DNA of 42,825 nucleotides from Victivallales bacterium. Lineage in GTDB: Bacteria > Verrucomicrobiota > Lentisphaeria > Oligosphaerales > Oligosphaeraceae. The position numbers were made by a program, and so were the translations under genes. Location: contig JAFZAB010000221.1 of NCBI GenBank assembly GCA_017548425.1, positions 1 to 42,825 of the forward strand. The letters run 5' to 3'. A model generated the notes under the pieces. That model did not search any database and was not told the origin of the DNA. It worked only from the letters and a program-made list of their open reading frames with translations. Of this stretch, positions 31,983 through 39,932 are shown in pieces (the first letter of the stretch is position 1; each line of letters opens with the position of its first letter).

Positions 31983-33353
31983 ATGGCATTTTTAGACGAA
32001 AACTACCTCCTCCGCGGCGATGAATCCAAGAAGCTCTACGCCGCCGTCAAGGATCTTCCCATCATAGACGCCCACAACCATTGCGATGTCAAGGCGCTCG
32101 CCGAAGACCGCAATTTCACCGATCTGTGGGACGCCGAAGCCGCGACCGACCACTATGTCTGGGAAGTTCTCCGCAAATCCGGCGTTCCGGAATATCTGCT
32201 CACAGGAAAAGACGCCTCCAACCACGACAAATGGATCGCCATGGCTGCCGCCTTCGAAAAGGTCGCCGGCAATCCGACGTATGAATGGATCCATCTGGAT
32301 CTGAAACGCCGCCTCGGCATCGACGAACTCATCACCGCCGACAACGCGGAAACCATCTGGCAGAAGTCAAAAGCCATTCTCGCGAAGAAAGAGTTCTCCC
32401 AGCAGAATCTCATCAAGCAGATGAACGTCGAAGCCATGTGCTCCACCGACGATCCTGCCGACACGCTTGAATACCATCAAGCCCTCCAGAAGTCGCAACT
32501 GAAAGGCATCGTCCATCCGACGTTCCGCCCCGACAAGGCCATGAATATTTTCAAGCCGGATTTCGCGGATTATGTGAAGACGCTTGGAAATCGTTGGAAC
32601 ATCGCCATTAAGACCATCGATGACTTGCTCGCCGCCTTGAAGGCCGCCCATGACTTCTTCGCCGAAAACGGTTGTGTCGCCTCCGACCACGGCGTCGCCG
32701 TTCCCTACGGCCTGCAGATCGCGAAGCAGGACGCGGAAGCCGTCTTCCAGAAAGCCCTTGAGCGCAAGCCGCTTACGGAAGCCGAAACAATCGCCTACAT
32801 GTCCTACGTCTTCAACGAAGTCGCGGAAATGGACGCCCAGAAAGGATGGGTCTTCCAAATCCATATCGGCGCCGTTCGCGACGTGCGCGACTCCCTCTAC
32901 AACAGCCTCGGCGCAGACGTCGGCGGCGATATTTCCGACCATCTGACCGATTACGTCGCCAACCTCCTGCCGTTGCTGAACCGTTTCGATGGCCGCCTCA
33001 AGACCGTCCTCTACAACATGAATCCCATCCACAACGCGACGCTCGCCCATCTGACGCGCGCCTTCGGCAACACCGTCTCGCTCGGCCTCGCGTGGTGGCT
33101 CAACGATTCGTTCATCGGCATGAAGAACCAGCTCGAATACTCTACGTCTGTCGATACGTTCGCGAACATGGGCGGCATGGTCTCCGACTCCCGTAAGATT
33201 CTCTCCTACGGCTCGCGCCACGAAATGTTCCGCCGTACGCTCTGCCACGTTCTCGGCAACGAAGTCGAACTCGGCCAGATGCCGGCGGAAGTCGCGGAAC
33301 GCCTCGCCGTCAGCCTCTCCTACACACGTCCCAAGACTCTCTTTGGACTCTGA
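31983..33353 (+). CDS. uxaC: uronate isomerase (glucuronate/galacturonate isomerase)
   Basis: 456 residues, amidohydrolase-fold enzyme converting D-glucuronate to D-fructuronate and D-galacturonate to D-tagaturonate in the cytoplasm. Typical marks are IIDAHNHCD with metal-ligand type H31 and H33, CSTDDP, ASDHG, GWVFQIHIGA, and the SDSRKILSYGSRHEMFRR block near the end. It connects the GH105 product and other uronates to the hexuronate pathway. Reductases and the KDG kinase/aldolase are not in the window. No ribosome site is visible before ATG 31983, because the heptamer array runs to within 7 nt of it, so translation may be weak or leaderless-like. Confidence 0.95.
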   Translation: MAFLDENYLLRGDESKKLYAAVKDLPIIDAHNHCDVKALAEDRNFTDLWDAEAATDHYVWEVLRKSGVPEYLLTGKDASNHDKWIAMAAAFEKVAGNPTYEWIHLDLKRRLGIDELITADNAETIWQKSKAILAKKEFSQQNLIKQMNVEAMCSTDDPADTLEYHQALQKSQLKGIVHPTFRPDKAMNIFKPDFADYVKTLGNRWNIAIKTIDDLLAALKAAHDFFAENGCVASDHGVAVPYGLQIAKQDAEAVFQKALERKPLTEAETIAYMSYVFNEVAEMDAQKGWVFQIHIGAVRDVRDSLYNSLGADVGGDISDHLTDYVANLLPLLNRFDGRLKTVLYNMNPIHNATLAHLTRAFGNTVSLGLAWWLNDSFIGMKNQLEYSTSVDTFANMGGMVSDSRKILSYGSRHEMFRRTLCHVLGNEVELGQMPAEVAERLAVSLSYTRPKTLFGL

Positions 33354-33370
33354 TGCACCCGCCTTCGCGA

Positions 33371-33405
33371 AGCTTAAAGCCTAAAGCTTAAAGCTTAAAG
33401 CCTTT
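33371..33405. repeat. heptamer array of AGCTTAA type
   Basis: Five units: AGCTTAA, AGCCTAA, AGCTTAA, AGCTTAA, AGCCTTT. They are the reverse complement family of the TTTAAGC units before uxaC, so uxaC is flanked by related arrays in opposite orientation. Confidence 0.85.
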
Positions 33406-33499
33406 TTAAGCAATTGGCCATAAGCTCCGCGAAGCGACTTGTGTAGTTTTTTTCACAAAGATTTTTTACTATCTTTTCCATCTGTTGCGCGCAGCGCTA

Positions 33500-33640
33500 T
33501 CAGACCGCCGAGCCGCCGTAGCCGTTTGGATTCATTCGCCGCAAGATTTCATAATCTATGAACCAATACTTTTGAAATGTGTCGGCTCGGCGGCGAGGCA
33601 ATCTGTGAAAAAATCTGTGTAATCCGTATGATCTGTGGTT
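33500..33640. repeat. dispersed intergenic element (copy B)
   Basis: A 141-bp counterpart of 4989-5130 within the 327-bp gene-free stretch 33354-33680. Inverted arms CCGCCGAGCCG (33505-33515) and CGGCTCGGCGG (33583-33593) are perfect over 11 bp. The inner about 45 bp differ from copy A while both ends are conserved, and the arms differ between copies yet still pair. It ends with TGTGTAATC-type units. The rest of the stretch holds the heptamer array and AT-rich DNA with no convincing gene. Confidence 0.75.
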
Positions 33641-33680
33641 CATAACACATTGTGTTGTATTGTCTTTCGTGATTCCTCTA

Positions 33681-34571
33681 ATGTTCAAGACGTTGCAACG
33701 TAATTTCAAGTTGCTGGGGAAGCGGCGTTTCATTTTTATGTTTGTCCTTCCCCTAGTCATTTGCGTCTTTCTTGTGGCGACGCGAATCGAAAGCTCCGCC
33801 GTCCAGTTGCGCCGCGTTGAAATGAAAAAGGACGACTTCCGCGTCCCGTTCAAAAAGCCGCTGCGCGTCCTCCACATTTCGGACACGCACCTCTACAACA
33901 GCGCCGCCGTCAAACGCCTCCACAAAGCTCTTGATCTCGCCCTCCCGCATTCGCCGGACATCGCCGTCATCACAGGCGATTTCGGCATCATGCCCAAAAA
34001 CGAACACGATTACCTCCTCGCGCTCAGTTACTTCCAACTGTTGTCGCAAGCCATGCCGACGTTTGCCTGTCTCGGCAACCACGACTACCAACGCAAGCCC
34101 AAAAAGTTTCCGCCTCCCGGCCCATCCGTCCTAAAGTTTCTTGCCGATGCGAACATCACGGTTCTTCAAAATGAATCCAAGTCCATAATAGTCAACGGAC
34201 AACGCATCATCATCGCGGGCATGGAGGACTATTGGAAAGGCCGTCCGAATGCGCAAGGCTGCCTTCCGCTTATCGACGAACCGCGCGAAGACGTCCACTA
34301 TCTCCTTCTCGACCACAATCCGGACCATCTTTTGAAATTGCAGGACTACGATTGGGACGTCGCCTTTTCCGGTCACGCCCACGGCGGCCAAATCAAAATT
34401 CCTTTCATCGAATGGCGTCCGCACACGAATCTAGAGAACAACCATCTCGCCCGCCCGGGCATCCATGAAATCTTCCCGAAGCGTTATTTGTGCGAATCCG
34501 TCGGCCTCGGCAACCTCTACGAACTGCGCATGTTCTGCAAACCAGATATCATATTGCTGGATATAAAGTAA
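33681..34571 (+). CDS. membrane-anchored metallophosphoesterase (YkuE/YaeI-like)
   Basis: 296 residues from ATG 33681; a TTG seven codons earlier is also open but less likely. One transmembrane helix lies at about 17-35. The calcineurin-like dinuclear metal site is complete: HISDTHL, TGDFG, LGNHDY, a later DHNPD segment and GHAHGG. YkuE/YaeI-like enzymes act on membrane-associated phosphodiesters, and some relatives (LpxG) cleave UDP-diacylglucosamine in lipid A synthesis. The substrate here is open. No clear ribosome site is visible. A strong hairpin with T tract begins at the stop codon and separates it from the V-ATPase operon. Confidence 0.87.
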   Translation: MFKTLQRNFKLLGKRRFIFMFVLPLVICVFLVATRIESSAVQLRRVEMKKDDFRVPFKKPLRVLHISDTHLYNSAAVKRLHKALDLALPHSPDIAVITGDFGIMPKNEHDYLLALSYFQLLSQAMPTFACLGNHDYQRKPKKFPPPGPSVLKFLADANITVLQNESKSIIVNGQRIIIAGMEDYWKGRPNAQGCLPLIDEPREDVHYLLLDHNPDHLLKLQDYDWDVAFSGHAHGGQIKIPFIEWRPHTNLENNHLARPGIHEIFPKRYLCESVGLGNLYELRMFCKPDIILLDIK

Positions 34572-34611
34572 GTGGCAGCGGCCTCGCCGCCGCCACTTCC
34601 ATCTTTTTTTT
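34571..34611 (+). terminator. intrinsic terminator before the V-ATPase operon
   Basis: AGTGGCAGCGGC (34571-34582) and GCCGCCGCCACT (34586-34597) pair with one mismatch around a CTC loop. Eight T residues follow at 34604-34611 after a 6-nt gap. The stem begins in the last base of the phosphoesterase stop codon. Confidence 0.8.
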
Positions 34612-34710
34612 CATGAGGATTTGAAAACCTTCAATGAGGAATGTATAGTAACATCTAGTGTGAGTCATTTTCTTTTACCATATATATAGTCTCTCAGGGA
34701 ACTGAAAACC

Positions 34711-35322
34711 ATGGCGGACGATCTGCAAGCCCTACTGAACAAAATCAACGAAGAAGGCCTGAAAAAGGCGGAGCAAACCAAGGCCGACATCATCGCAAAA
34801 GCCCAGGCCGAAGCGAAAGGCATCATCAAAAAGGCTCAGGAAGAAGCCGATGACTGCCGCGCAAAGGCTCAGGCGGATTCGCAAATCCTTGTGCAAAAAG
34901 GAGAAGAAGCCCTTCGTCAGGCCGCGCGAGACATGATGCTCTCCCTCCGTCAGCAGCTCCAAAGCCGCGTCAAGACGGCCGTCCTCCAATTGATGGACGC
35001 CACGTTGGACGCGCAGCAGATGCCCGGCATCATCGCGCAGATCGTTGAAAGCTACCTCCAGAAAGACGGCAATGAAGACAATCTCGAACTGCTCGTCAAC
35101 AAGGACCAGTTGGACGCCCTGTCCGCCGCCGTCAAGGCGAAGCTTGCGGACAATCTGAAGGATCGCTGCGAATTCTCCCCCGCCCCAACCGTCACCAACG
35201 GCTTCAAACTCGCATTTAAGGACAACGACGTGCTTTACGACTTCACGGATCAGGCTCTTGCCGACGCCGTCGCATCCTACGTCGGTCCCCGCATCGCCGC
35301 CGCGCTTTCCGACAAGAACTGA
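34711..35322 (+). CDS. atpE: V-type ATP synthase subunit E
   Basis: 203 residues, peripheral stalk subunit of the V/A-type rotary ATPase. A long Ala/Lys/Glu coiled coil spans about 1-75 (KKAEQTKADIIAKAQAEAKG), and a globular C-terminal domain binds the A3B3 head. It is the first gene of the operon E, DUF2764, A, B, D, I, K, 100 bp after a terminator, so the operon promoter should lie in 34612-34700, an AT-rich stretch where no convincing -35/-10 pair stands out. ATG 34711 has AGGGAA upstream. No separate subunit G/H was found to pair with E. Confidence 0.93.
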   Translation: MADDLQALLNKINEEGLKKAEQTKADIIAKAQAEAKGIIKKAQEEADDCRAKAQADSQILVQKGEEALRQAARDMMLSLRQQLQSRVKTAVLQLMDATLDAQQMPGIIAQIVESYLQKDGNEDNLELLVNKDQLDALSAAVKAKLADNLKDRCEFSPAPTVTNGFKLAFKDNDVLYDFTDQALADAVASYVGPRIAAALSDKN

Positions 35323-35334
35323 CGGATTCCAGCC

Positions 35335-35895
35335 ATGCCCACCGACATCCATTATTTCATCGCGTCGCTGCCCGGCCTGAAACGCCATGAAAAGCCCTTC
35401 TACAGCTTTCAGGAGTTTCTGAAGCTCTGCGAATATAATTTCGCTCCGGAAGTCGCGCGTTCCATCGCGAGCCTTTCCCTTGATCCCGTTACAGAAAAAA
35501 ATGATTTCTGCGACGCCGCGCGGGAATGGCGCCAATGGACTGTTTTCGCGAAGGATTGTCTCGCCAAGTTGCGTGCCGCCAAACTGAAACGCAATCTAGA
35601 CGCCATCGCGAAACATAATGAATTCGCGGATTTATATGACAAACGCGACCTTGAAAAGGCGTTCGCCATCGAGTCGCCCTCCGAACGGCAGACGGCTCTG
35701 GAAAACGCCATGTGGAATTTTCTGGATGGCTATCTGGCCACCAAATATCCGTTCAGCCTGGACGCCGTAGTCGTCTATGGCCTTCGGCTTCTTCTTGTCG
35801 AACGCGAGTTATCCCGCGGCTTCGAGAAAGGGCTTGAAGTCTTCAACTCCATGGTCGCCAACGCCATCGAAACAGCTGACAACACGAGAATGTGA
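35335..35895 (+). CDS. DUF2764 family protein of the V-ATPase operon
   Basis: 186 residues, soluble and mostly helical. The start IHYFIASLPGL and the EFLKLCEYN segment are typical of DUF2764, which sits between atpE and atpA in chlamydial and Bacteroidetes-type V-ATPase operons. Its function is not established. Since recognisable C and F subunits are missing from these operons, it is a candidate for an equivalent central-stalk or collar part. That is inference. It starts 12 bp after atpE. Confidence 0.85.
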   Translation: MPTDIHYFIASLPGLKRHEKPFYSFQEFLKLCEYNFAPEVARSIASLSLDPVTEKNDFCDAAREWRQWTVFAKDCLAKLRAAKLKRNLDAIAKHNEFADLYDKRDLEKAFAIESPSERQTALENAMWNFLDGYLATKYPFSLDAVVVYGLRLLLVERELSRGFEKGLEVFNSMVANAIETADNTRM

Positions 35896-35915
35896 ATCTA
35901 GGATACGATAACACC

Positions 35916-37643
35916 ATGACTGAAACCACCTCCATTTCCAAAGTCACAGGCGTCAACGGAAACATGGTCTCCGTTGAATTCGCAGGCGCCGTCATGCAGA
36001 ACGAAGTCGCATACGTCTTGCCTGCGGACGGCTCCCGCCTCAAATCGGAAGTCATCCGCGTGCGCGGCCGCGAAGCAGACTTGCAGGTTTTCGAAAGCAC
36101 GACTGGCGTGAAAGTCGGCGATCCCGTCGAATTCACCACCCAGTTGCTTTCCGTCGAACTCGGCCCGGGCTTGCTCACGCAGGTCTATGACGGCTTGCAA
36201 AATCCGCTGCCGGAATTGGCCAAGCAGGCCGGATATTTCCTGAAGAAAGGACTTTACGTCTATCCGCTGGATAAGGAGAAGATGTGGTCCTACACGCCTG
36301 TAGCCAAAATCGGCGAACGTGTGAAGGCCGGCGATACCATCGGAACCGTTCCCGAAGGTATTTTCAAACATCGTATCATGATGCCATTCGCATGGAACGG
36401 CGAATGGACCATCATTTGGACCATTGAACCGGGCGACTACACCATTGACACCGTCGTTGCCAAAGCTTCCGACGGAGCGCAGACTCGCGAAATCACGATG
36501 GTTCAGACATGGCCTGTCAAGATTCCGATCACCGCTTACGATGACAAACTTCTCCCGCGCGATCCATTGATCACACAGGTTCGTATTATCGACACGTTCT
36601 TCCCAGTCGCCAAAGGCGGAACCTTCTGCACGCCAGGACCTTTCGGTGCCGGTAAGACGGTTCTTCAGCATGCTCTCTCACAGCGTTCCGAAGCGGACGT
36701 CGTCATCGTCGCAGCCTGCGGTGAACGCGCTGGTGAAGTCGTCGAAATCCTCCGCGAATTCCCGCATCTGGACGACCCGCGAACAGGACAGAAACTGATC
36801 GACCGTACGATCATCATCTGCAACACGTCGTCCATGCCTGTCGCTGCCCGTGAAGCATCCATCTACACGTCCGTTACATTGGCGGAATACTACCGCCAGA
36901 TGGGCCTGAACGTCCTCCTGCTGGCGGACTCCACGTCCCGTTGGGCGCAGGCCCTCCGCGAAGAGTCCGGCCGATTGGAGGAAATCCCTGGCGAAGAAGC
37001 ATTTCCGGCGTATCTGGAATCGTTGGTCGCGAGTTTCTACGAACGCGCGGGCCTTGTCCGCCTGAAAGACGGCAACCTCGGTTCCATCACGATCTGCGGT
37101 GCTGTTTCACCTGCCGGCGGTAACTTCGAAGAGCCTGTGACGCAGGCAACTCTGAAAGTCGTCGGCTCCTTCCTCGCCCTCTCCCGTGACCGCGCCAACG
37201 CCCGCCGTTACCCCTCCATCCATCCGTTGGATTCATGGAGCAAATACGCTTCCATCGTCCCGAAGGAGAAAGTCAATGTGGCGCGGCAGATGCTTCGCGC
37301 TGGCAACGACGTCAACCAAATGATGAAAGTCGTTGGCGAAGAAGGCACACCGACGTCCGACTTCGTCACCTATCTGAAGTCCGAATTCATCGATTCCGTC
37401 TATCTGCAGCAGAACACCTTTGATCCCGTCGATTCCGCCTGCGGTTCCAAACGGCAGGAATACGTTTTCGACAAGATCCTCTCCGTCATCAACAAGAATT
37501 TCTCCTTCAATGACAAGAGCGCCGCGCGTACGTTCTTCCAGAACCTCCGCCAGGCCTTCATCGACTGGAACTACATCGCATGGGATACGGACGATTTCAA
37601 GGCGCAAGAAGCCAAAATTGACGAACAGCTCGCCACTGCCTGA
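35916..37643 (+). CDS. atpA: V-type ATP synthase catalytic subunit A
   Basis: 575 residues from ATG 35916, preceded by AGGA about 12 nt upstream; a GTG at 35892, overlapping the previous stop, is the alternative. It is the catalytic nucleotide-binding subunit of the A3B3 head. The P-loop GPFGAGKT is at 241-248, followed by the GERAGEVVE segment, LLADSTSRWAQALRE and a C-terminal helical domain. The non-homologous insertion between the beta barrel and the nucleotide fold that marks A over B is present (about 110-200). It is 30 bp from atpB and certainly in the same operon. Confidence 0.97.
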   Translation: MTETTSISKVTGVNGNMVSVEFAGAVMQNEVAYVLPADGSRLKSEVIRVRGREADLQVFESTTGVKVGDPVEFTTQLLSVELGPGLLTQVYDGLQNPLPELAKQAGYFLKKGLYVYPLDKEKMWSYTPVAKIGERVKAGDTIGTVPEGIFKHRIMMPFAWNGEWTIIWTIEPGDYTIDTVVAKASDGAQTREITMVQTWPVKIPITAYDDKLLPRDPLITQVRIIDTFFPVAKGGTFCTPGPFGAGKTVLQHALSQRSEADVVIVAACGERAGEVVEILREFPHLDDPRTGQKLIDRTIIICNTSSMPVAAREASIYTSVTLAEYYRQMGLNVLLLADSTSRWAQALREESGRLEEIPGEEAFPAYLESLVASFYERAGLVRLKDGNLGSITICGAVSPAGGNFEEPVTQATLKVVGSFLALSRDRANARRYPSIHPLDSWSKYASIVPKEKVNVARQMLRAGNDVNQMMKVVGEEGTPTSDFVTYLKSEFIDSVYLQQNTFDPVDSACGSKRQEYVFDKILSVINKNFSFNDKSAARTFFQNLRQAFIDWNYIAWDTDDFKAQEAKIDEQLATA

Positions 37644-37673
37644 CCATCAGCCAACCAAAAAGCGGATTGAATA

Positions 37674-38975
37674 ATGAAGAAAATCTACCATCGCATCATC
37701 CAGATCAGCGGCAACGTCATTACCGTCGAGGCCGACAATGTCGCCAACGGCGAACTGGCGGAAGTCAAATCACCGCGCGGCACATCCCTTGCGCAGGTCA
37801 TCCGTCTTGACAAGACCAGAGTCTATCTGCAGGTCTTCGCAGGCTCGCGAGGCATTTCGACGGATTCAGAAGTCCGCTTCCTCGGCCAGCCCATGCGCGT
37901 CTCCGCGTCAGACGCCCTGCTCGGACGAATCTTCACAGGCAATGGCTCGCCGCGTGACAAAGGCCCCGCACTTACCGACAACATGATCGACATCGGCGGC
38001 CCGTCCGTCAACCCCGCGAACCGTGTCATTCCTAAGAACATGATCCGCACGGGTTTGCCCATGATCGACATTTTCAACACGCTCGTTGAAAGCCAGAAGC
38101 TGCCGATCTTCTCCGTCGCTGGTGAACCCTACAACGAACTGCTCGCCCGTATCGCCATGCAGGCCGAAGTCGACGTCATCGTGCTCGGCGGCATGGGTCT
38201 CAAATACGACGACTACCTTTATTTTAAAGAGACGCTGGATCAGCAAGGAGCCCTCTCCCGCACGGTCATGTTCATCCACACCGCCGCCGACCCAATCGTC
38301 GAATGCCTCCTCGTGCCGGACATGGCTCTTGCCACCGCAGAATATTTCGCGACGCAGGAAAACAAACGCGTGCTCGTCCTGTTGACGGACATGACAAACT
38401 TCTGCGACGCTTTGAAGGAAATCGCCATCACAATGGAACAGATTCCTTCCAACCGCGGTTACCCAGGCGACCTTTACAGTCAGCTCGCCTCCCGTTATGA
38501 AAAGGCCGTCGATTTCGAAACCGCCGGATCCATCACGATTCTCGCCGTCACCACCATGCCTGGCGATGACGTGACGCATCCCGTGCCCGACAACACAGGC
38601 TACATCACGGAAGGACAGTTCTATCTCGTCAATGGTCGTATCGAACCGTTCGGCTCCCTCTCCCGTCTGAAACAGCAGGTCAACAGCGAAACCCGCGCCG
38701 ACCATCGCGCCCTCATGGACAACATGATCCGCCTCTACGCCGAATACAAAGAGGCTCTCGAAAAGCAGTCCATGGGTTTCAAGATGTCGGATTGGGACAA
38801 CAAGCTCCTCAAATATGGTAACCTCTTCGAACAGCGCATGATGGACCTGCAGGTCAACATTCCGCTGGAAGAAGCCCTTGATCTCGGCTGGAAGACTCTC
38901 GCCGAATGTTTCACCCCCGCCGAAACTGGTATCAAGACCGACCTTGTCAAACAGTTCTGGCCTAAAAATTCTTGA
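37674..38975 (+). CDS. atpB: V-type ATP synthase subunit B
   Basis: 433 residues, the non-catalytic regulatory subunit of the A3B3 head. There is no classical P-loop (the site reads [11 protein letters not shown]). The family signatures [36 protein letters not shown] and [20 protein letters not shown] are present. ATG 37674 has a weak CGGA before it. A 200-bp spacer full of palindromes separates it from atpD, unusual for tightly packed ATPase genes. Confidence 0.97.
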   Translation: MKKIYHRIIQISGNVITVEADNVANGELAEVKSPRGTSLAQVIRLDKTRVYLQVFAGSRGISTDSEVRFLGQPMRVSASDALLGRIFTGNGSPRDKGPALTDNMIDIGGPSVNPANRVIPKNMIRTGLPMIDIFNTLVESQKLPIFSVAGEPYNELLARIAMQAEVDVIVLGGMGLKYDDYLYFKETLDQQGALSRTVMFIHTAADPIVECLLVPDMALATAEYFATQENKRVLVLLTDMTNFCDALKEIAITMEQIPSNRGYPGDLYSQLASRYEKAVDFETAGSITILAVTTMPGDDVTHPVPDNTGYITEGQFYLVNGRIEPFGSLSRLKQQVNSETRADHRALMDNMIRLYAEYKEALEKQSMGFKMSDWDNKLLKYGNLFEQRMMDLQVNIPLEEALDLGWKTLAECFTPAETGIKTDLVKQFWPKNS

Positions 38976-39009
38976 TAAACACTCCACGACCGCCCACAGA
39001 GGCGATACT

Positions 39010-39164
39010 ATCGTTACCGCTTGCAAGTGCCTGAAAGGCATGTAGCTGGCGGCAAAACTACAAAAAGCCGCGAAGCGGCAACCGCCCGAAGGGCGAAACA
39101 ATCGTAACCGCTTGCAAGCGAGCATCAGCGAGCGCAGCTGGCGGCAGCGAGCGCAGCTGGCGGC
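39010..39164. repeat. palindromic repeat cluster between atpB and atpD
   Basis: ATCGT[T/A]ACCGCTTGCAAG occurs at 39010 and again at 39101 (91-bp period). GCCGC-GAA-GCGGC (39067-39079), CGCCC-GAA-GGGCG (39083-39095) and the palindrome CGCTTGCAAGCG (39109-39120) form hairpins. A 19-bp unit ending in AGCTGGCGGC is tandemly doubled at 39127-39145 and 39146-39164. It ends 11 bp before atpD, leaving no ribosome site. Confidence 0.8.
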
Positions 39165-39175
39165 CCCTAAAAACC

Positions 39176-39790
39176 ATGGCGAAAATCAAACTCACCAAAA
39201 ACGAACTGAAAGTCCAACGGGACGCCCTCAAGCGTTTTGAACGGTATCTTCCGACTTTGCAGCTGAAAAAACAGCAGCTGCAAATGGAAGTCCGCCAGAA
39301 TCGCGAGGCCATCGCCGCCATGGACGCCGAAATGGCGGCCCTCACGGAACGTTCCAAACAGGCCATCGCCCTCTTCTCCGGAAACGACAACGGCGGCCTG
39401 CAGGACATCATTGCCGTGAAGGCCTGGCATACGACCACCCGCAACGTTGCGGGTACCGATGTGCCTGTGTTCGAATCACTTGAGTTGGATGTGAAGGAGT
39501 ACGACCTCTTCACGACTGCTCCATGGTTTGAAGACGCCGTCGAACTCGTCCGCGAAAAAATCGAACTCGAACTGAAGAAACGCCTCCTGCTGGAAACATC
39601 CATGCTTCTGGAACAGGAACTGCGCGTCGTCACGCAGCGCGTCAATCTCTTCGAGAAAGTCATGATTCCGAACGCGCGGGAGAACATCCGCGTCATCAAT
39701 ATCTATTTGGGCGACCAGCAGACCAACTCTGTCGGCCGTTCGAAAATCGCCAAAGGCAAATGCGCAGCCCGCGACGCCAATATCGCGTAA
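39176..39790 (+). CDS. atpD: V-type ATP synthase subunit D
   Basis: 204 residues, the central rotor shaft of the V/A-ATPase, equivalent to gamma of F-ATPases. Long N- and C-terminal coiled-coil helices (about 1-65 and about 125-185) flank a short globular part. The family start LTKNELKVQRDALKRFERYLP and the end FEKVMIPNARENIRVI are typical. ATG 39176 has no Shine-Dalgarno sequence; the 19-bp tandem unit and CCCCTAAAAACC precede it directly. The stop codon TAA is the first three bases of the next repeat. Confidence 0.94.
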   Translation: MAKIKLTKNELKVQRDALKRFERYLPTLQLKKQQLQMEVRQNREAIAAMDAEMAALTERSKQAIALFSGNDNGGLQDIIAVKAWHTTTRNVAGTDVPVFESLELDVKEYDLFTTAPWFEDAVELVREKIELELKKRLLLETSMLLEQELRVVTQRVNLFEKVMIPNARENIRVINIYLGDQQTNSVGRSKIAKGKCAARDANIA

Positions 39791-39914
39791 AAACCAATCG
39801 AACCGCGTAGCGGTGGCTGGAACCCAGCCGTGGGTGAAACCCATGGTCGGAACATAAAAACCAATCGAACCGCGTAGCGGTGGCAGGAATCCAGCCGAGG
39901 GTGAAAACCCACGG
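39788..39914. repeat. tandem triple-hairpin repeat between atpD and atpI
   Basis: Two copies of a ~59-nt unit with a 67-nt period (39788-39846 and 39855-39914). Each holds three successive hairpins. In copy 1 these are ACCGC-GTA-GCGGT (39802-39814), GGCTGG-AAC-CCAGCC (39815-39829) and CCGTGGGT-GAA-ACCCATGG (39828-39846). In copy 2 the same stems are kept with one or two mismatches. Copy 1 begins with the atpD stop codon. Copy 2 ends 7 bp before the ribosome site of atpI. Confidence 0.85.
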
Positions 39915-39932
39915 ATATTTTAGGAGTTTTCA

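Noticed and set aside
34612..34710. Definite promoter for the V-ATPase operon
   Set aside because: The region is AT-rich with a TATATATA stretch, but no -35 hexamer at proper spacing could be chosen with confidence.
37908..39125. 405-residue open frame on the minus strand
   Set aside because: Antisense to atpB, running into the palindromic spacer; no recognisable domain.
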